DNA from: an uncultured Modestobacter sp.
GTDB taxonomy: Bacteria > Actinomycetota > Actinomycetes > Mycobacteriales > Geodermatophilaceae
Assembly (NCBI RefSeq): GCF_947486615.1
Contig: NZ_CANKUD010000013.1
Span: forward strand, 49,385 to 113,384
Length of the DNA: 64,000 nt
Reading direction: 5' to 3'
Shown: positions 25,758-34,200 of the stretch, piece by piece
Layout of the letters: each line of letters begins with the position of its first letter
Numbering within the stretch: position 1 is the first letter of the stretch
Made by a program: the position numbers and the translations under genes
Notes under the pieces: generated by a model
What the model was told of the DNA's origin: nothing
The model's database searches: none
The model's input: the letters and a program-made list of their open reading frames with translations, nothing else

Positions 25758-26660
25758 TCAGCTCGCGGCGCGGAACTCCTCGTAGCGCTGCTCCAGGCGG
25801 GCCCCGTCCGGCTGGGCGGTCCGCTGGCGGGGCACCGTGATGCGCACGCCGGCCATCTCCTGGATGCCGTGCTTGAGCATCGGCCCGTCGACCTCGGCCA
25901 GGATGTCCCGCCGCACGTCAATGACCAGGTCGGGGCGTACGCCGATGATGTTCCGGTCGTAGGCGGCATGGTGGATCTTGCACAACGCGAGCCCGTTCGG
26001 GACGACCGGCAGACCACCCTCGTCGGCGTCCCGGACGATGTGGGCCGCGTCCAGCAGGTCGGCGTGCTTGAGCCGGCAGATGGCGCACTGCGTCTCGTAT
26101 GCCTGCAGCACCCGGGCTCGGAACACCGGCTGGTGGAGTCTCACGCGGGTCAGCCGCTCCAGGTACGACCGACGATCTGGGGTCAGCTTCTCCACCAGCT
26201 CGGGGTCGACCAGGCGCTGAGCCTGGTCGACCGCGACCAGGAACGCGTGCTGTTCCGGTCGCTCGCCGACGATGAACACCGGGAAGTGGGCCTGGTAGAC
26301 GCTCTTCGCCACCCCGATGAAGTAGGCGAGCGGCCGCTGCTGTTGCATCGCCGTGCGGAGGGCGCGATTGTCCGAGTGGTTCGAGTCGGTGCCGCGGTAG
26401 GCGTACTTGATCAGGCCGCCCGCCGCGATGTCGTCCTGGTACGGCGGCATCTGGTTCGGAGCGGTGAAGGTCGTGCGGATGGTTAGCGCGGCGTCCAGCT
26501 CTGCTGGCTTCCAGATGCCGGGCTGGACGACCAGCTTCATCGCGCGACCGCCGACAGCGAAGGTGTTCAGGTCCGCCGAGCGCACACCTTCGGGATGCAG
26601 TTCGGTGAGGCGCCGAAGATGATCGAACATCGCGCTGCGCACTTGTGTGTCGTCCAGCAC
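25758..26660 (-). CDS. HNH restriction-type endonuclease (COG3440-like)
   Basis: A 300-residue protein. The C-terminal half carries an HNH site: CAICRLKHADLLDAAHIV, then PNGLALCKIHHAAYD with DAAH and HH as catalytic and metal ligands plus three Cys. The N-terminal half contains GGLIKYAYRGTDSNHSDNRALR and PLAYFIGVAKSVYQAHFPVFIV. That arrangement is known from predicted HNH restriction endonucleases. Such proteins are often modification-dependent. It converges with the GIY-YIG gene, 5 bp between stops, and closes the island. Confidence 0.85.
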   Translation of the reverse strand: MLDDTQVRSAMFDHLRRLTELHPEGVRSADLNTFAVGGRAMKLVVQPGIWKPAELDAALTIRTTFTAPNQMPPYQDDIAAGGLIKYAYRGTDSNHSDNRALRTAMQQQRPLAYFIGVAKSVYQAHFPVFIVGERPEQHAFLVAVDQAQRLVDPELVEKLTPDRRSYLERLTRVRLHQPVFRARVLQAYETQCAICRLKHADLLDAAHIVRDADEGGLPVVPNGLALCKIHHAAYDRNIIGVRPDLVIDVRRDILAEVDGPMLKHGIQEMAGVRITVPRQRTAQPDGARLEQRYEEFRAAS

Positions 26661-26963
26661 TGTCTGAGACCCCCGTCGCCCTGCAGCTCCACCACCGCTG
26701 CTCGCAGCACCGTCTCACCGACGTGCCATCCCGGCGAGACGGACACGCGGCCCCACGTAGCGGCGCGAGCATCCGGCGTCAGACATTTCGATGGCCGGGT
26801 CGTCAGTGGACCTGCCACAAGCTGGCTGGCGGTGACGGCTTGATCAGTTCTCAGGACGCGAGGACGAGAAGGCGGGCGCCGATGCGTTGACGGTCATTGG
26901 CTCTGTCGGCGATGGCTGCGGTGCCTCCAGCTCCGCCTCGACGAACGCCGAGCTGGAGGCGGT
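26661..26963. other. Intergenic region after the restriction island, no gene seen
   Basis: 303 bp upstream of the HNH gene and downstream of the araC-type gene. It must hold the HNH promoter. Short open frames overlap on both strands without coding character. No repeat matching the other island edge was noticed. Confidence 0.4.
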
Positions 26964-27914
26964 TCAGCCGGCGATCGGGCGCTGCCACTCCTGAGGGCTG
27001 ACGCCGAACGCCTGGCGGAACCGGCGCGCGAAGTGGCTGGCGTCGGTGAACCCGCACGCCCGCGCCGTGGCGGCGATCGACCGTCGCCGGCCGGCGGGGG
27101 AGACCAGCTGTGCCCGGGCCAGCTCCAGTCGCTGCCCGATCACCTCCTGTTCCAGACTCAGCCCCGCGTCGCTGAACAGCCGGTACAGCTGCCGCAGTGA
27201 CACGTTGTGCGCCGCCGCGATGGTCGCCGGCGTCAGCGCCGGGTTGGTGAGGTGCTGACCCACGTACGTCCGCACCCGGGTCAGCAGCGTCTCCTCCCGC
27301 ACCGCCTCGCGGTCCCGCACCCCGCCGGCGGCCGACACGATCAGCGCGCGCACCAGCTCCGCCGTCGCCGTCCCCAGGGACGCCGCACCCGGGTCGCCGG
27401 CCAGCTGCTCGGCTCGGCCGCACACCTCCTCCAGGTGCTGGCGCACCAGGTCGTGCAGCGGGCTGGCCCGCAGCCGCGGCACGGCCCGCCGGACGACGTC
27501 CACCGGCAGCGCGAGCTGCTCGTGCGGCACCATCAGCGACCGCGACCCACCGCCCACCGCGCAGCCGAACGCGTACGGCGCCGTCAGGTCGACCAGCATC
27601 AGGTCGCGGCCCTGCACCAGCTGCTCGTGGCCCAGCTGCGCGTACTCACCGCAGCCGGCCGCCTGGTAGGCGATCGCGATGACGGCCGGGCCGTCCTGCT
27701 GCACGTGCCGCGGCGTGCGCACCAGCCCGAACGCCGACGCGTCGGTGGTGAACACCGCCGCCCGGCCCAGCGGCACGAGGTGCATCCGGGCGTGCATGCG
27801 CTCGGGTGGCGTGCGCTGCTCGACGCGGCAGGGCAGAGAGGCCTCCTGCATCGCGGCGCGGAAGGCCTCGGCCCGGTCGGCGCGGGGCACGGTGCGTGTG
27901 TCCAGCAACAGCAT
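26964..27914 (-). CDS. AraC family transcriptional regulator
   Basis: A 316-residue regulator with an AraC-binding-like sensor domain (LVPLGRAAVFTTDASAFGLVRTP, the AraC_binding_2 pattern) and a C-terminal double helix-turn-helix. The latter shows TPATIAAAHNVSLRQLYRLF and SIAATARACGFTDASHFARRFRQAFGVSPQEWQ (quoted as ACGFTDASHFARRF, GVSPQEW). ATG 27914 is chosen because it precedes LLLDTRTVPRADRAEAFR, the usual start. It diverges from the hydrolase pair at 28077 and probably controls it. Confidence 0.92.
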   Translation of the reverse strand: MLLLDTRTVPRADRAEAFRAAMQEASLPCRVEQRTPPERMHARMHLVPLGRAAVFTTDASAFGLVRTPRHVQQDGPAVIAIAYQAAGCGEYAQLGHEQLVQGRDLMLVDLTAPYAFGCAVGGGSRSLMVPHEQLALPVDVVRRAVPRLRASPLHDLVRQHLEEVCGRAEQLAGDPGAASLGTATAELVRALIVSAAGGVRDREAVREETLLTRVRTYVGQHLTNPALTPATIAAAHNVSLRQLYRLFSDAGLSLEQEVIGQRLELARAQLVSPAGRRRSIAATARACGFTDASHFARRFRQAFGVSPQEWQRPIAG

Positions 27915-28076
27915 CGGCGACTCCCGTGATGACTCCGCCGAGCGTGGCAGAACCGCAAACGTCGGGGAAGCGCTTCCGGCACGCACAGACCACAGGCCTG
28001 CACGCACAGCCGATCCGGGGGTGGTGCGCGCTGCCAGGGTCCCTCGCATCCGTCGTCCACCAGCGAGGAGACCGCC

Positions 28077-28910
28077 ATGACCGCGTCGTCCGCCCCCGAC
28101 ACCATCGTCCTGATCCACGGCTTCTGGGTGACTCCGCGCAGCTGGGAGCAGTGGAAGAGCCACTACGAGGCGAAGGGCTTCCGCGTGCTCACGCCTGCCT
28201 ACCCGGGCTTCGAGGTGGAGGTCGAGGCGCTCAACGCCGACCCGACGCCGGTCGCCGAGGTGACGCTGCCGCAGATCGTCGACCACCTCGCCGGCGTCAT
28301 CGGCGAGCTCGATCACCCGCCGATCCTCATCGGCCACTCGGCCGGCGGCACCATCACCCAGCTGCTGCTCGACCGCGGGTTCGGCGCCGTCGGCGTCGCG
28401 CTCAACTCCGCGCCCACCGAGGGCGTGCGCGTGCTGCCGCTGTCGCAGCTGCGGTCGACGTGGACGGCGTTCAAGAACCCGGCCAACCGGCACCGCGCCG
28501 TCCCGCTCAGCGAGGAGCAGTGGCACTACGCCTTCACCAACACCTTCGACGGCGAGGAGTCGCGGCGGCTGCACGAGCGGTACGCCATCCCGGCACCCGG
28601 GTCGATCCTGTGGAGCTCGGTGCTGGCCAACTTCATGCCCGGCCCGCAGGACGCCCACGTCGACTACAGGAACCCGAACCGCCCGCCGCTGCTGTTCGTC
28701 TCCGGCGGTGAGGACCACATCATGCCGCCGTCGGTGCAGCGCTCGAACGCCGCGCACTACAAGGGCGACACCGTCACCGAGGTCCGCGACGAGCCCGGCT
28801 ACCCGCACCTGCTCCCGGCCGCGCCGGGCTGGGAGCGGATCGCCGACGAGGTGCTCGACTGGGCGCTCGCCCACGCGATGGGGGTGCGGCCGGTCACCGG
28901 TGCGCAGTGA
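28077..28910 (+). CDS. Alpha/beta hydrolase
   Basis: A 277-residue hydrolase. TIVLIHGFWVTPRSWEQW gives the oxyanion strand, LIGHSAGG the nucleophile Ser, and FVSGGEDHIMPPS and YPHLLPAAPGW the Asp and His of the triad. The substrate is unknown. Its stop overlaps the GTG of the next gene (GTGA). ATG 28077 is preceded by GGAGA. A regulator of the AraC family is divergent 162 bp upstream. Confidence 0.9.
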   Translation: MTASSAPDTIVLIHGFWVTPRSWEQWKSHYEAKGFRVLTPAYPGFEVEVEALNADPTPVAEVTLPQIVDHLAGVIGELDHPPILIGHSAGGTITQLLLDRGFGAVGVALNSAPTEGVRVLPLSQLRSTWTAFKNPANRHRAVPLSEEQWHYAFTNTFDGEESRRLHERYAIPAPGSILWSSVLANFMPGPQDAHVDYRNPNRPPLLFVSGGEDHIMPPSVQRSNAAHYKGDTVTEVRDEPGYPHLLPAAPGWERIADEVLDWALAHAMGVRPVTGAQ

Positions 28911-29677
28911 GGCTCACCCACGTCGGCGGGCCCACCCTGCTCGTCGAGGTCGCCGGCTGGCGCATCCTCACCGACCCGACCTTCGACCCACCGGGACGGC
29001 GTTACCGCTTCGGCTGGGGCACCGGGTCGCGCAAGGTCGCCGGCCCCGCGCTGCAGCCCGCCGACCTGCTGCCGGTCGACGCCGTCCTGCTCACCCACGA
29101 CCACCACGCCGACAACCTGGACGACGCCGGACGCGCGTTCCTGCCCTCGGTGCCGGTGATCGTGACGACGGCGTCCGGCGGGCGGCGGCTGGGTGCCCGC
29201 GGGCTGCGGCCGGGGGAGTCGACGGTGCTCATCGCCCCTGGACGCCCGGACGTCGAGGTGACCGCGACGCCCGCGCGGCACGGCCCGCCGCTGAGCCGCC
29301 CGGTCACCGGGGACGTCGTCGGCTTCGCGCTGCGCTGGGACGGCGGCTCGCTGTGGATCTCCGGCGACACCGTGCTGTTCCGTGGGCTGCGGGAGGTCGC
29401 CGAGCGGCTGCGGGTTGACGTCGCTGTCCTGCACCTGGGCGGCGTGCGGTTTCCGGTCACCGGGCCGCTGCGGTACTCGATGACCGGCCGGCAGGCGGCC
29501 CGGCTGGCCGCGCAGCTGGACGCGCGGGTCGTCGTCCCGGTGCACTACGAGGGCTGGAGCCACTTCGTGCAGGGCCGCGCCGCGGTCGAGCGGCAGCTGG
29601 CGCAGGCGCCGGACGACGTCCGGCGGCGGTTCCGTTGGCTGCCGATGGGGGAGCCGGTCGAGGTGGGGACGGCGTAG
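28907..29677 (+). CDS. Metallo-beta-lactamase fold hydrolase (UlaG-like)
   Basis: A 256-residue protein. The metal motif is LLTHDHHADNLD (HxHHxD form), with further ligands in TPARHGPP, WISGDTVLF and VPVHYEGW. The single-domain layout and GGPTLLVEVAGWRILTDPTFD start are those of UlaG-type MBL hydrolases rather than beta-lactamases. It is translationally coupled to the alpha/beta hydrolase. Together they may process one ester or lactone substrate, but this is inference. Confidence 0.88.
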   Translation: MRLTHVGGPTLLVEVAGWRILTDPTFDPPGRRYRFGWGTGSRKVAGPALQPADLLPVDAVLLTHDHHADNLDDAGRAFLPSVPVIVTTASGGRRLGARGLRPGESTVLIAPGRPDVEVTATPARHGPPLSRPVTGDVVGFALRWDGGSLWISGDTVLFRGLREVAERLRVDVAVLHLGGVRFPVTGPLRYSMTGRQAARLAAQLDARVVVPVHYEGWSHFVQGRAAVERQLAQAPDDVRRRFRWLPMGEPVEVGTA

Positions 29678-29771
29678 CGGTCGGCTGGTGTGTCAGCCGC
29701 GAACCCGCCGGCTCGTCCGGCACCCTGGATCGGCTCGCTGCAACCGGCGAGGCCGAGGGAGGGATGCACGC

Positions 29772-30335
29772 GTGGACGCTGCGCCACCGTCACTGTTCGA
29801 CGACGAGGTCGAGGCCACGCCGGACCGCGTCCGGCGGATCGCCGACACGCCGGTGCCGCCGCGGATCGAGCGGTGGACCAGCCTGTCCGCCTGCGTCCTC
29901 GATGCCGTCTGGAGCGTGGGCGCCGATCACGACCGGGTCGTCGTGCCGCTGGTGCGCCGGGTTCTCGAACCTGTCGCGACGGGCCCGCTGTTCGCGGACT
30001 CCCCGTCGGGTGCCGACAGCCACCCGCTGCCTCGCCTGCTCACCCGCTTCCCGGACGAGCACGCGCTGGAGGCCGCCGCGCAGAACAGGCAGCGGACGTC
30101 GACGCGAGGCGGCGTGACCAAGGCGGACGCCGCGCTGCGCTACGCCCGGACCCTCGTCGCGCACGGGATCCTCGGCATCGAGGACCTGCCGCGACTGCTG
30201 GCGGACCCGGCACTGTGGTCCCGCCTCGACCGCGCGCTGAGCCGGATCCCGGGGGAGGGGCAGCACGGGGCTCGGCGCAGCCGCTTCTGGGCGCTCTGCG
30301 GCGTCGGCGACCGGAGTCGCCTCGCTCGATCCTGA
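29772..30335 (+). CDS. Hypothetical protein, possible HhH-type glycosylase relative
   Basis: A 187-residue protein. LSACVLDAVWSVGADHDRVVVPLVRRV and a later RALSRIPGEGQHGARRSRFWALCG segment (quoted in part) recall the all-helical HhH-GPD fold, where an IPGxG turn contacts DNA. The usual Lys/Asp active residues are not visible. The end, GVGDRSRLARS, is abrupt and a related protein might continue further, so truncation is possible. GTG 29772 has GGGAGGGA upstream. Function unproven. Confidence 0.5.
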   Translation: MDAAPPSLFDDEVEATPDRVRRIADTPVPPRIERWTSLSACVLDAVWSVGADHDRVVVPLVRRVLEPVATGPLFADSPSGADSHPLPRLLTRFPDEHALEAAAQNRQRTSTRGGVTKADAALRYARTLVAHGILGIEDLPRLLADPALWSRLDRALSRIPGEGQHGARRSRFWALCGVGDRSRLARS

Positions 30336-30413
30336 ACAACGGCCTGACGGCGCCGTGAGCTGCCCGGGTCACGGGTGAGCTCATAATGCTGCCCTCGCTG
30401 CTACTCTGCATGC

Positions 30414-30650
30414 GTGTCGGTGTCCATGACCATCCGCGACGTTCCAGACGAGACGCGGGACGAGCTCGCCGCCCGTGCCGCCCGGGCCGGCCAGTCGCTG
30501 CAGGAGTACGTCCGCGGGCAGCTGACCGCGCTGGCGAACCGGCCGAGCCCGGAGGACCTGTGGGCGCGGGTCCAGCAGCGGGTGGCGACGACGGGCACGC
30601 GGCTCCCGGCCGAGGCCATCCTCACCGACCGGGACGCCGACCGGCCGTGA
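30414..30650 (+). CDS. VapB/FitA-type antitoxin
   Basis: A 78-residue antitoxin. SMTIRDVPDETRDELAARAARAGQSLQEYVRGQL is a ribbon-helix-helix domain of the FitA/VapB type. The tail (PEDLWARVQQRVATTGTRLP) would wrap the toxin. GTG 30414 is possible as a leaderless start, since TACTCT (30402-30407) is a plausible -10; ATG 30426 is the alternative. The TGA overlaps the GTG of the toxin gene. Confidence 0.85.
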   Translation: MSVSMTIRDVPDETRDELAARAARAGQSLQEYVRGQLTALANRPSPEDLWARVQQRVATTGTRLPAEAILTDRDADRP

Positions 30651-31045
30651 CAATCGTGGTCGACTCCTCGGCCATGGTCGCCGCCCTGGTGGACGCGGGG
30701 CCGGACGGCGCGTGGGCGCGCGCCGGCCTGGCCGCGAACGACCTCGTGGCACCGGCCCACCTGTACGTCGAGGTGTCGAACGTGCTGCGCAGATCCGTGG
30801 TGGCCGGCCGGCTCGCGCGCGAGGTGGCCGCGCTGGCCCACCAAGACCTGGTGCACGCACCGGTGACGACGTTCCCCTTCGAGCTGGTCGCCGATCGCGT
30901 CTGGGAACTGCACCCGTCGGTCACCTCCTACGACGCCGCCTTCGTGGCCCTCGCCGAGGAGCTCGACGCGCCGCTGTGGACGCTGGACCGCAAGCTCGCC
31001 GCATCGTCGGGCCCGCGGTGCTCGTTCCGCCTCCCCGAGCGCTGA
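30647..31045 (+). CDS. vapC: VapC-type PIN domain toxin
   Basis: A 132-residue PIN-domain ribonuclease. VVDSSAMVAAL holds the first Asp, EVSNVLRR the Glu, and SYDAAFVALAEELDAPLWTLDRKLA the last two Asp positions. All four acidic residues needed for Mg-dependent RNA cleavage appear intact. GTG 30647 starts inside the antitoxin stop (GTGA), so translation is coupled. It converges with the large helicase gene; 203 bp with no clear gene lie between. Confidence 0.9.
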   Translation: MTIVVDSSAMVAALVDAGPDGAWARAGLAANDLVAPAHLYVEVSNVLRRSVVAGRLAREVAALAHQDLVHAPVTTFPFELVADRVWELHPSVTSYDAAFVALAEELDAPLWTLDRKLAASSGPRCSFRLPER

Positions 31046-31248
31046 CCCGACGCCGGACCGTCAGCGCGGACCGACGTCGAACGGGCCGCCGACAGCCACT
31101 CCACGGTCAGGTCATGCGGCAGATCGACGGATTCCGGTGCACACCGTGCTGCTGCGCGGGCGGACGCCGCAGCGCGCCGTCCGCTACCTGCACGGCGGTT
31201 CCCACGTCAGCGCCATCGCTCCGCAGCACTGGGCTGCTGACGGTCGGG

Positions 31249-34200
31249 TCAGCGGGCGCCGGGCGTCAGCAGTCCGGACGGCGAGGTCATCAGCAGGCCG
31301 GCGGACGTCGCCGCCGACAGTGCGGCCTCCAGGACGGCGACCTGGGCCGACGTACGGCGGCGGTAGCCGAACACCTCCAACGTCTGGGCGAAGAGCTCGT
31401 CCTTCGTCATCCCGGCACTCGCCCGGCACAGTGCGACCATCGCGTTGCCGATCTCCTCCGGCGCCACCTGCTCCATCGGTCGGGTCGCTGCCGGGTCACG
31501 GCGGAAGCCGGTCCAGGACGACCGGTCCAGCTCAGCGGGCCACACGAAGTCACCGTCCCGAACAGACGCAGGGACCAGCGCCGTCAGGGCGTCCTTGCGC
31601 GCCTGCGCCACCCGGCCCAGACCGAACGCGCTGGCCGCGAGCCGGGCCAGCCGGTCGAGGTGGATCGGCCCCTCGGCGTCAGCGCCGGCCTGCAGCACCC
31701 GTCCCACCCGCTCGGCCACCCGCCGGTTGCCCAGTTGGTCGAGGAGGCTGCGCTCACCCGCCGCCTTCGGCGTCCACGGCGTGAACGGCTCCTCGCCGTC
31801 CAGCATCACCGCCGGCGACTCGACCGCTACCGGCTCCGGCGCAGCCGCTGAAGGGGGCGCCGGCTCGGGCGCCACGGCCTGGATGGGGAGCGGCTCCACC
31901 GCGGGAGGAGTCGGAGGGGTCTGGGCGGCCGCGATCAGCCGCTCCACCACCGCCTCCCGGTCGGCCAGCCAGGCCGGCAGCCACACCCGCTCCACCGCCG
32001 GCCAGCGCAGCATCTCGCCGAGCACCTCCACCGGCAGCCCGTCGCGGTCACCGACCGTCCGCCGCCGTGCCCACGCCGGGCCGTCGAGCAGCACCGCCAG
32101 CACCGGTACATCCGGCGCCGAGGCCAGCGACACGGCCAGGTCCACCTTGAACTCCGACAGCCCGACGTCGGTCCGCACCACCAGTCCGCGAGCACGCAGT
32201 GCGTCGGCCACCTCGTCCCGGTGCCGGTCGGGGACCGAGGCGAACCGCGCGTCCCGCGGCAGCGCGTCGGTGCCGTGCGCTGCCAGGTCCAGGTACGCGC
32301 GCAGGTGCTTGATCCCCACCGACGACGTCTGCTCCGCCCGCAGCTCAGCCGGGTCGAAGGAGGAGAACACCACCACCTGTCGCCGGGCGCGGGTGATCGC
32401 CACGTTCAGCCGGCGCTCCCCGCCCACCTTGTTCAGCGGCCCGAAGTTCAGCGGCAGCTGGCCCCGGTCGTTGGCGCTGAACGCGGTGGAGAAGAGCACG
32501 ACGTCCCGCTCGTCGCCCTGGACGTTCTCCAGGTTCTTGACGAACAGGCCCTCGCCGTCGGTGCGGTCCAGCGCCTCGACCAGCTGCTCGTCGCCGGCGT
32601 CCCGCAGCAGTGCATCGATCAGCGCCCGCTGCTGGGCGTTGAAGGTGACCACGCCGATCGAGGGCGGCTCATTGGGGGAGAGGGCGAAGCGCCGGCGGAT
32701 CTCCGCCACGATCGCCTCCGCTTCGACCGGGTTGGTGCGGAGCAGCTTGCCCGCACCCGAGCGGTGGAACGTGCCGTCGACCCGGACCAGGGAGACACCG
32801 CGACCGTCCGGGGCCGAGGAGGCCGGCCCGTGCACCGGCGCCGGGAAGGAGGACAGCCGGTTCTCGTAGTACTGGCCGTTGCTGAACGCGATCAGCGACT
32901 CGTCCTGGCTGCGGTAGTGCCAGGACAGCCACTGCCGCGGCACCCGCGCCTGCACGCACTCCGAGAGGATCGACTCCTCGTCCTCCACCGCGGTGGCCAG
33001 GTCCTCGGGCAGCGCGTCGTCGTCCGTCGTCGACTCGGCGAAGGACGTCGGCGGCATCTGCTTGCTGTCCCCGACGACGACCGCGGCGTCCGCCCGGCCC
33101 AGCGCGCCGACCGCGTCAGCGACCCGGATCTGCGACGCCTCGTCGAACACCACCAGGTCGAACAGGCCGGCCCGGGCCGGGAAGAAGCGGGCCACCGAGT
33201 CGGGGCTGACCAGCACGCACGGCATGACGGCGGTGATCAGCTCGCCGTACTCGGCGATCAGTCCGCGCACACCCAGCCCGCCGCGCTGCCGGTTCAGCTC
33301 CCGCTGCAACGCACCCACCCGGCCCCCGCGCGCGGTGACGTCGAACGTCCGCGCCGCCACCACGGAGGCGGGCAGTGCCGCGGTCAGGTGCCGGCGCACC
33401 GCCCGGGACGCCGCCGCGAACCGGGAGATCGCCCGCTCGTGCACCGGCGAGTCGAAGACGGCCAGCCCGGTGGCCTCCTCCCGCTCGGTCATCGACGCCC
33501 CGGCCAGCCCCAGCTCGAAGGAGCGGACGGCGTCGTCGGCCGGTACCGCGCCGGTCAGCAGCGCCGAGCGGGCCTCGCCCAGCCCTGCCGCGCGCAGCGG
33601 CTCCACGGCCGCGAGCAGGTCAAGCCAGCGGCGCAGCGACGGCACCCCGGGCGCGGTGACCGCGCGCTCGGCGCGGGTCGCCTGCCACCGGGTGATCAAC
33701 CCGTCCGCGCCGGCCCACGCCACCAGCTGCTCCGGGGTCGACCGGCAGACGGCCAGCAGCTGCTGCAGCGCGCCCTCCGCGCGGCCGACCGCCGCCGCGG
33801 CAGCCGGGTTGGTCGCCGGACCCTGGCTCAACAGTCCACGCAGCGCCCCGGGGAAGCCGTCGCTGCCCGCGACCACCGCACCGGCCAGCCGCAGCCACTC
33901 GACCTCCCGGTCGACCAGGCCCGGATCGGTCAGCGGGTTCCAGTCAACGGGCACCTGCAGGCCGGGGATCGCCGCGGCCCGGGCGGCCAGCGCCCGCGCC
34001 GCCGTCTGCGCGGCGAGCAGGGACGATGCCAGCGCCGGCACCGCCTTCGGCGCCACCTCACCGGTCAGCACCGGAGCCAGCCGGTCGCGGACGGCGATGA
34101 GCCGCTTCTTGCGACCGAAGAAGCCCGACTGCGCGGCGGCCTCCCCGGCGGCGGCGATGTCCGCCAGCGGCAGGTCCAACGCGGCCGGCGTGGCGCCGTG

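Noticed and set aside
16807..26963. Integrative element boundaries (att repeats, tRNA, integrase) around the restriction island
   Set aside because: I looked at both edges and found no tRNA, integrase or matching direct repeat.
30402..30416. Firm promoter and leaderless start for the VapB-type gene
   Set aside because: TACTCT has a suitable distance to GTG 30414, but no good -35 is present, so it is mentioned only as a possibility.
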